Source: Lucinisca nassula
Lineage: Eukaryota; Mollusca; Bivalvia; Lucinida; Lucinidae
Assembly: GCA_963580285.1 (NCBI GenBank)
Contig: OY757011.1
Location: 117,361,037 to 117,425,036, forward strand
Reading direction: 5' to 3'
DNA: 64,000 bases
The notes under the pieces are model-generated. The model was not told the DNA's origin. It was given only the letters and a program-made list of their open reading frames with translations, and did no database searches. Positions 58,093-64,000 of the stretch are shown one piece after another (positions within the stretch are counted from its first letter, which is position 1; every line of letters begins with the position of its first letter). A program made the position numbers and the translations under genes.

Positions 58093-59427
58093 GGTCGATT
58101 GTAATCGACAATCGATCCCAGAGTTACTAACCACACAATGTCGATTCTTGCAATTGTCCACGTGAACATCACTGATTTGGGGAAACCCAAGGTTACGGTT
58201 ATTTACAGAAACAAGACTCTCTAATTTTATCGAATTTACATGTAGGTCAGTCTATCTATAGAATCTGGACAGGTTTGGTAAACACCGAATACCCAGACTG
58301 CTCAGCTGTCTACTTTGGCTATTCACTGTTTGATTATTAAAGTACTGGTATTTATAAAAGTAAAGCAATGTTAATTTAACCAACCTGCTGTTGGACATAT
58401 GGCTAGAAATTTGAGAGTGAAAGACAAATTTTCTAACTTCAAGGTCATGTCTCGATCAGTTACATGTATATTGGAATTTGAGTACACAGCTTCTAGCAGA
58501 AAGGTCATCCCTTTCAACCCTGGTATTTTGATTATTTGATTTGAGGTTTGACGTCCCGTCAACACTGTATGGGTCATTTTGGAAATGTTGCTTCCAATTT
58601 TGTGGGACATTTACCCGACATTGAGATGAAATAACATCTCAAGACCTGTCGCCTTATGAAACCAACAGGGATTATAAGCATGGACGAACCGCTTTGCCTG
58701 GGCGGGCTAAGATCCTCTAAGTGGTTCAAGTTACCAGTACTCGTATGTGATCGGATTCAGCTCTGCTTGGAAGCATGGTCAGTGGAGCCGTGCAACCAGC
58801 GTAGACCCTGAAATATCCTTTAGGGATATATATCGTTTGCCATTCAGCTAAACGCCAATAACGTGCCCAACTTGAGTTGGAAGCGTGCACCCCATAAACA
58901 GATTCGAGAGTTAATAAATCAAAGCACTGGCAGAACATGTGGGGTACAGGCTGTGAAAACAAACAGGTACTTAGACTGTTTTGTGTAACTGCAAACCGGT
59001 GTAGGCTCTGGTTGCGGCATATGATCCTGGTTAACACTGTTAGCCAAACCCATCAGCTGACTTTATAGACGTATAAATAACACGGCTAAGTTTAAACCGA
59101 TTGCTTGCCAATCGATTCAAAGTTACTTAGGAGAAAAGCTGTTCAGTGCTTATGTCCACGTGACTGTCACTGACTTGTTGGAATCATTTTTGTATCGAAA
59201 ATAGTCACAGTAATCTCAGAGTGTTGCGACTAAAGAGGGTTATTATGGAATCATAGGGTGGCTTCGGCAAACAGTGTAGACCCAGATTCCGACGCTGCTG
59301 AATGAGGAGGCTGATCAATATCTACACTATAAAATTTTGCTCAAAACTAGAATAAAAGAGTTAAATGAAACAATTTAAACCTAAGATCAGGATTAGTTGC
59401 CCGACCTACTTTTGAAGACAATCGACC
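58093..59427. mobile_element. ~1.33-kb insertion with inverted ends
   Basis: GGTCGATTGT (58093-58102) and ACAATCGACC (59418-59427) are exact inverse copies. Inside, two diverged direct repeats (58090-58240 and 59095-59240) share TGTCCACGTGA and TCACTGA phrases. No transposase frame was found. It may be a non-autonomous DNA transposon or an eroded LTR-like structure. Confidence 0.4.
58543..58760 (-). mobile_element. SINE-like copy related to 14975-15276
   Basis: GTTTGACGTCCCGTCAACAC, then TTGAGATGAAAT, then TTTGCCTGGGCGGGCTAAGA repeat the order in the 14975 element with ~15% differences. No target duplication could be assigned. Confidence 0.5.
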
Positions 59428-60666
59428 CACCAGTACTCTCAGTGCTTTGATTAATTTATTCTATTAATGATGCTGACCAGCAATCAATGGCATATAACCC
59501 TAGGATTAATAATCCTGTTTTAATCCTGTTTGGTCAGTTTTTGAACTTGTTCAAGCTTCTGTCCATGTCCATCTGATCTACATGTTTTATTGAGATCCAA
59601 TCAAAACTAAAGGACATAATATGCTGATGACAAGGTCAAGAATATGCATTTTCAGCAACCAAGGGGACTTAACTCTATGATTCATATACCGACTTTGCCA
59701 GTTTTCAAAATCATCCGAGCTTTTATCCCCAGCCTACTTATGTGTAAGTTTGAGGAAGATCTGATCAAAACAGAATGACATATGCTGATGACAAGTTCAA
59801 AAATAGGCATTTTCCGCAAACCAAGGGGACATAACTCTACGATTAATAGGTTGACCTTGCCAGTTTTCGAACTTATCCAAGTTTTTATCCTCAGCCTACT
59901 TATTTGTAAATTTGCAGAAGATTTGATCAAAACTGAAGGACTTATGCTGATGACAAGGTCAAAAATAGCCATTTTCAGCAACCAAGTGGACAGAATTCTA
60001 TGATTAAAAGGGCGACCTTGCCAGTTTTCAAACTCATCCGAGCTTTTATCCTCAGCCTACTTATATGTAAGTTTCAGAAAGATCTGATCAAAACTAAAGG
60101 AGTTATGCTGATGACAAGGTCAAAAATAAGCATTTTCAGCAACCAAGTGGACATAACTCTATGATTAAAAGGCCGATCTCGTCAGTTTTCGAATTCATCC
60201 GTACTTTTATCCCCAGCCTACTTATGTGTAAGTTTGAGGAAGTTTTGATCAAAACTGAAGGAGTTATACTGATGACAAGGTCAAAAATAGGCAATTTCAG
60301 CAATGAAGGGGACATAACTCTGTAATTGATAGGTCGACCTGGCCAGTTTTCGAACTCATCCAAGCTTTTATCCCCAACCTACATTTATGTAAGTTTAACA
60401 AAGATCCGATCAAAACTTAAGGAGTTATGCTGATGACAAGCATTTTCCTATTGTAAGTCTATGGGGCCTTGTTGTTGCCATAGCCACTAAAGTATTCATT
60501 CAATTTCCATGAAAAGCTTATGTCACCAATCCCCCAGCCAGAGGCATGTTACAGATGAGAAATGACTGAGATCTGACTGCAGAGATATAACTGGTCAAAA
60601 GTGTGAATGCCGACGGACCAATGTCTATACTATAAGCTCCCCCGGAGCCTTCGGCTCTGGTGAGCT

Positions 60667-61080
60667 AAAAATGAGGGTTGTTTTTATGCTCTTTTTGGCT
60701 TGCAGCGACGGCTGCAAGCCATTTAGATTGGAAAAGTGGTTCCGGATTTAGACTTCTCTTTCTATGTTATTTTGGATCCTCAGGTGTTTTTTTAAAAACA
60801 AAAATCAGAGATACAGTCAGCTTTTTCCGGTGTTCTGGTTCCTTCACCCTATAGCTCAATAGCTTTCGCATATTTTAATAGAATACAGGGTACCAGTTTA
60901 GTGAGAGATTGTCTAGTGACAGAGCTATCGTTTCTGTGCGAAAGTTTAACTAAACACCGAAGCGAATTTATCCACTAGGCCACTGTCTACTCAGCACTTC
61001 CGACAATACAGTTTACCTGACCACATTCATAAATCATCTGTGCAGCAGTCTACAATTCACTTGAAGGTCAAAACTCGATG
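60667..61080. other. spacer, no gene seen
   Basis: Low-copy sequence with a short GGCTTGCAGCGACGGCTGCA hairpin near 60697-60720 (TTGCAGC / GCTGCAA). Confidence 0.4.
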
Positions 61081-63048
61081 GGTTTTTATGACCCCGCCTA
61101 TTCGGAAAATAGCGGAAGGGCATTAAGTTTTACCCCTGTCCGTCTGTTCGTTTGTCCGTCCGTCCGTCCCGACATCGTGTCCGGGCCATAACTCCTAAAC
61201 CGTATGGAATATATTCATGAAACTTCACAGGTGCATTTATCACACGGAGACGATGTGTCATGAACAAGGAAGACAACTCTTGCATTTTTTGTTTTTCGAT
61301 TATCTGCCCTTGACTTAGTACCATATAGTAAACCTTGCCCGGGCCATAACTCCTAAACCGTATGGAATATATTCATGGAACTTCACAGGTGCATTCATCA
61401 CACCGAGACGATGTGTCATGAACAAGGTAGAAAACTCTTGCATTTTTGGTTTTTGGATTATCTGCCCTTGACTTAGTACCATATAGTAAACCGTGTCCGG
61501 GCCATAACTCCTAAACCATATGGAATATATTAATGAAACTTCACAGATGCATTCATCACACTGAGACGATGTGTCATGAACAAGGAAGACAACTCTTGCA
61601 TTTTTGGTTTTTGGATTATTTGCCCTTGACTTAGTACCATATAGCAAATCATGTCCGGGCCATAACTCCTAAATCGTATGGAATATATTCATGAAACTTC
61701 ACAGGTGCATTCATCACACTGAGACGATGTGACATGAACAAGGAAGTCAAATCTTGCATTTTTGGTTTTTGGATTATCTGCCCTTGACTTAGTACCATAT
61801 AGTAAACCATGTCTGGGCCATAACTCCTAAACCGTATGGAATATATTCATGAACCTTCACAGGTGCATTTATTACACTGAGACGATGTGTCATGACCAAG
61901 GACGACAACTCTTGCATTGTGGGTTTTTGGATTATCTGCCCTTGACTTAGTACCATATTGTAAACTTGTCCGGGCCATAACTCCTAAACAGTATGGAATA
62001 TATTCATGAAACTTCACAGGTGCATTCATCACACTGAGACGATGTGTCATGAACAAGGAAGACAACTCTTGCATTTTTGGTTTTTCGATTATTTGCCCTT
62101 GACTTAGTACCATATAGTAAACCGTGTCCTGGCCATAACTCCTAAACCGTATGGAATATATTCATAAAACTTCAAAGGTGCATTCATCACACTGAGACGG
62201 TGTGACATGAACAAGGAAGACAAATCTTGCATTTTTGGTTTTTGGATTATCTGCCCTTGACTTAGTACCATATAGTAAACCGTGTCCGGGCCATAACTCC
62301 TAAACCATATGGAATATATTCATGAAACTTCACAGGTGCATTCATTACACTGAGACGATGTGTCGTGAAAAGGAAAACAACTCTTGCATTTTTGGTTTTT
62401 GGATTATCTGCCCTTGACTTGGTTCCATATAGTAAACCGTGTCCGGGCCATAACTCCTTTACCTTATGGAATATATTCATGAAACTTCACAGGTGCATTT
62501 ATCAAACTGAGACGATGTGTCATGAACAAGGAAAACAACTCTTGCATTTTTGGTTATTGGATTATCTGCCCTTGACTTAGTATCATAGAGTAAACTGTGT
62601 CCGGGCCATAACTCCTAAACCGTACGGAAGATATTCATGAAACTTCACAGGTGCATTCATCACATTGAGACGATTTGTCATGAACAAGGAAGACAACTCT
62701 TGCATTTTTGGTTTATGGATTATCTGCCCTTGACTTAGTACCATATGGTAAACCGTGTCAGGGCCATAACTCCTAAACCGTATGGATTAATTCATGAAAC
62801 TTCACAGGTGCATTTATCACACTGAGACGATGTGTCATGAACAAGGAAGACAACTCTTGCATTTTTGGTTTTTGGATTATCTGCCCTTGACTTAGTACCA
62901 TATAGTAAACCGTGTCCGAGCCATAACTCCTAAACCGTTTGGAATATATTCATGAAACTTCACAGGTGCATTCATCACACTGAGACGATGTGTCATGAAC
63001 AAGGAAGTCAAATCTTGCATTTTTGGTTTTTGGATTATCTGCCCTTGA
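61081..63048 (-). mobile_element. type E element, 12 units of 157-158 bp
   Basis: Left end (3' in its own sense): TTATGACCCCGCCTATT... with hairpin CCGCCTATT/AAATAGCGG, then CCCTGTCCGTCTGTTCG and TCCGTCCGTCCGTCC. Units marked by GGGCCATAACTCC recur at about 61343, 61501, 61659, 61817, 61974, 62132, 62290, 62447, 62605, 62763 and 62920: spacings of 157-158 (the first, 61195 to 61343, is 148). Right end stops at CTGCCCTTGATG without a hairpin. Frames of 64-110 codons follow the repeat. Confidence 0.75.
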
Positions 63049-63199
63049 TGCATATAATTTATGATTGATTTGAAGTACATTTGTAATATTTTTTTATGAA
63101 TGGCATTTGACGGGGGCATCCGTGTCCTATGGACACTTTTTCTAGTGTTGAAATTTTATAGGGTAGATTCCTGACGTCAGAAGTGTTAACTAGAGTAGG
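63049..63199. other. spacer
   Basis: Unassigned AT-rich sequence next to a TTGACGGGGGCATCCGTGTC phrase that looks like the worn terminus of another GGGGCAT-ended family. Confidence 0.3.
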
Positions 63200-63476
63200 T
63201 CAACTGAAATGCTGCGTCTTTTTTTATCGTGTCCGATCAATATCTTTCTTATTCCTGGATTTATTTAAGAATAACTTGACAGTAATGTTAATCATCATGA
63301 GAGGATGTGTTGTGCGCAAAACCCAGGTTGGTTTCGAAAACCGAGTTATCATGTTCAAAATGATTCTTTGAGCTACATTCTTTCATTTCCTTGTTCTTTA
63401 TAGTTTTCTAACATCAACATTTTCCTACTCCTCTGATAGCGCTGCCGGGGCGCTAGTCAGTTTCACTGACAGCTCT
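63200..63476 (-). mobile_element. type D 5' end fragment, reversed
   Basis: GCCGGGGCGCTAGTCAGTTTC and ACTGACAGCTCTAGT reproduce, reversed, the 5' end at 48625. The adjacent unit (TCTTATTCCTGGATTTATTT) matches type D. The 3' hairpin is missing. Confidence 0.6.
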
Positions 63477-63812
63477 AGTTATATTGAAGGTACTGCCACC
63501 AATAAATGAACAAAGTTTACGGCGTACTGACAGTCAATTGGTCCAGTTTTTATCAAGATTAAGATTCACCTTAAATAACTTTATACTTTTTATTTCTTTT
63601 TAGACTTTCATATAAAACTGTTAACATTTGTAACATTGTTTACTTTGGTTGTCTCTTGATTATAATATTTTATACTTTGCTAATAAAAGATGTTAACATT
63701 TAATGTCTCTTCCTCCTTTGTCTTATACTCCCTTGTATGTATATTTATGTCGTCACCTAACAATTACATGTTTACTGGCCACATGACATGAATGTATACT
63801 CAGTATGTATGG
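63477..63812. other. AT-rich spacer, no gene seen
   Basis: Contains no repeats of the types above and no convincing frame. Confidence 0.4.
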
Positions 63813-64000
63813 AAGACCGCCTCCGTGGTCCAGTGATTAAGGTCGCTGACTTGTAATCACTGGAGGGTCATTGATTCGAGCCCCGCTACCAGCCATGATT
63901 GTTTATGTGAGAACATTTGGTAGTTTGTGTCAGAGGATCGGAGTCTAGTACTGGTACTTTCCAGGAACGATGGTTAGGAAACTACCCGCCTGTATATGAC
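63813..64000 (+). mobile_element. tRNA-headed SINE, cut by window end
   Basis: GACCGCCTCCGTGGTCCAGT and GATTAAGG give an A-box-like head; TTGATTCGAGCCCCGC gives a B box. The downstream body (TCAGAGGATCGGAGTCTAGT) is unlike the other SINEs. No 3' tail is in view. A third SINE head type in one window. Confidence 0.6.

Larger units (their letters stand above)
57947..60666 (+). mobile_element. type A element interrupted by a 1.3-kb insertion
   Basis: 5' CAAGAGGCCCATTAGGCCCT then GAATCGCTCACCTG; array of ~160-bp units from about 59470 (GACAAGGTCAAAAATAGGCA); 3' hairpin 60635-60666. The first unit (AGCAATCAATGGCACATAAG, about 58020) is broken near 58075 and begins again at 59473 (AGCAATCAATGGCATATAAC), showing that 58075-59470 was inserted. 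Confidence 0.65.

Noticed and set aside
61315..63119. Frames of 64-110 codons over the type E array
   Set aside because: They repeat with the 157-bp unit and have no independent start or domain.

Overview
The window looks like intergenic and intronic DNA of a bivalve mollusc. That is an inference from repeat style: tRNA-headed SINEs, satellite-carrying elements with GACR tetranucleotide tracts and hairpin ends, and AT-rich introns with GT/AG exons. No prokaryotic gene organisation, CRISPR array or functional tRNA/rRNA gene is visible. The taxon cannot be fixed from sequence alone.

Under the repeats I find pieces of one split gene on the minus strand, read right to left: an acidic exon (56279-56419), a 57-nt exon (46990-47046), an exon present twice (38054-38249 and 27913-28108), and a terminal exon with a stop codon (23238-23428) that encodes a Myb/SANT-like domain. 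The duplicated exon joins the terminal exon in phase. The other junctions are not all in phase, so at least one exon is missing from this reconstruction.

Most of the remaining sequence is mobile DNA of one architecture: a 5' hairpin, a short inverted motif, an internal tandem array, usually a (GACR)n tract, then a 3' hairpin containing the inverse motif and an A-rich flank. I separate these into types by terminal motif. Type A is CAAGAG...CTCACC/GGTGAGCT (internal periods 146, 161, 166 and about 320 bp). Type B is TGTCGCGCCTG/CAGGCGCGACA. Type C is ATGCCCCGCCAC/GTGGCGGGGCAT. Type D is TAGGGCCCCG/CGGGGCCCTA. Type E is a GGCGGGGTCAT end with a 157.5-bp array, type F is GCACGACCCGC/GCGGGTCGTGC, and types G and H are array families with similar 3' ends. 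Pearl-like elements of bivalves and the Helitron-related DINE-1/mini-me/HINE elements share the tandem-core plus GTCY-microsatellite plan; assignment to that group is an inference.

Layout: 0-3.5 kb foldback, type F and type A array. 4.3-10.6 kb tandemly duplicated type D block carrying a type A insertion in one copy and a SINE in the next. 10.7-16.4 kb palindromic elements, type G arrays and SINEs. 16.5-22.5 kb type A elements and a type C element with a nested type B. 23.2-26.8 kb terminal exon and introns. 26.8-41.6 kb a 1-kb retroelement, then a tandem segmental duplication that duplicated a coding exon; the second copy later received a 6.36-kb type A element containing a 1163-bp higher-order repeat. 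41.6-46.0 kb a four-level nest. 47-51 kb exon, LINE reverse-transcriptase fragment, complete type D element. 51.9-60.7 kb type A elements around the acidic exon. 61-63 kb type E array. 63.8 kb a tRNA-headed SINE cut by the window end.

The most interesting results are covarying terminal hairpins in type A, filled/empty site pairs that fix its ends to within two bases, the 7-monomer higher-order repeat inside a mobile element, and the duplicated exon of a SANT-like gene.
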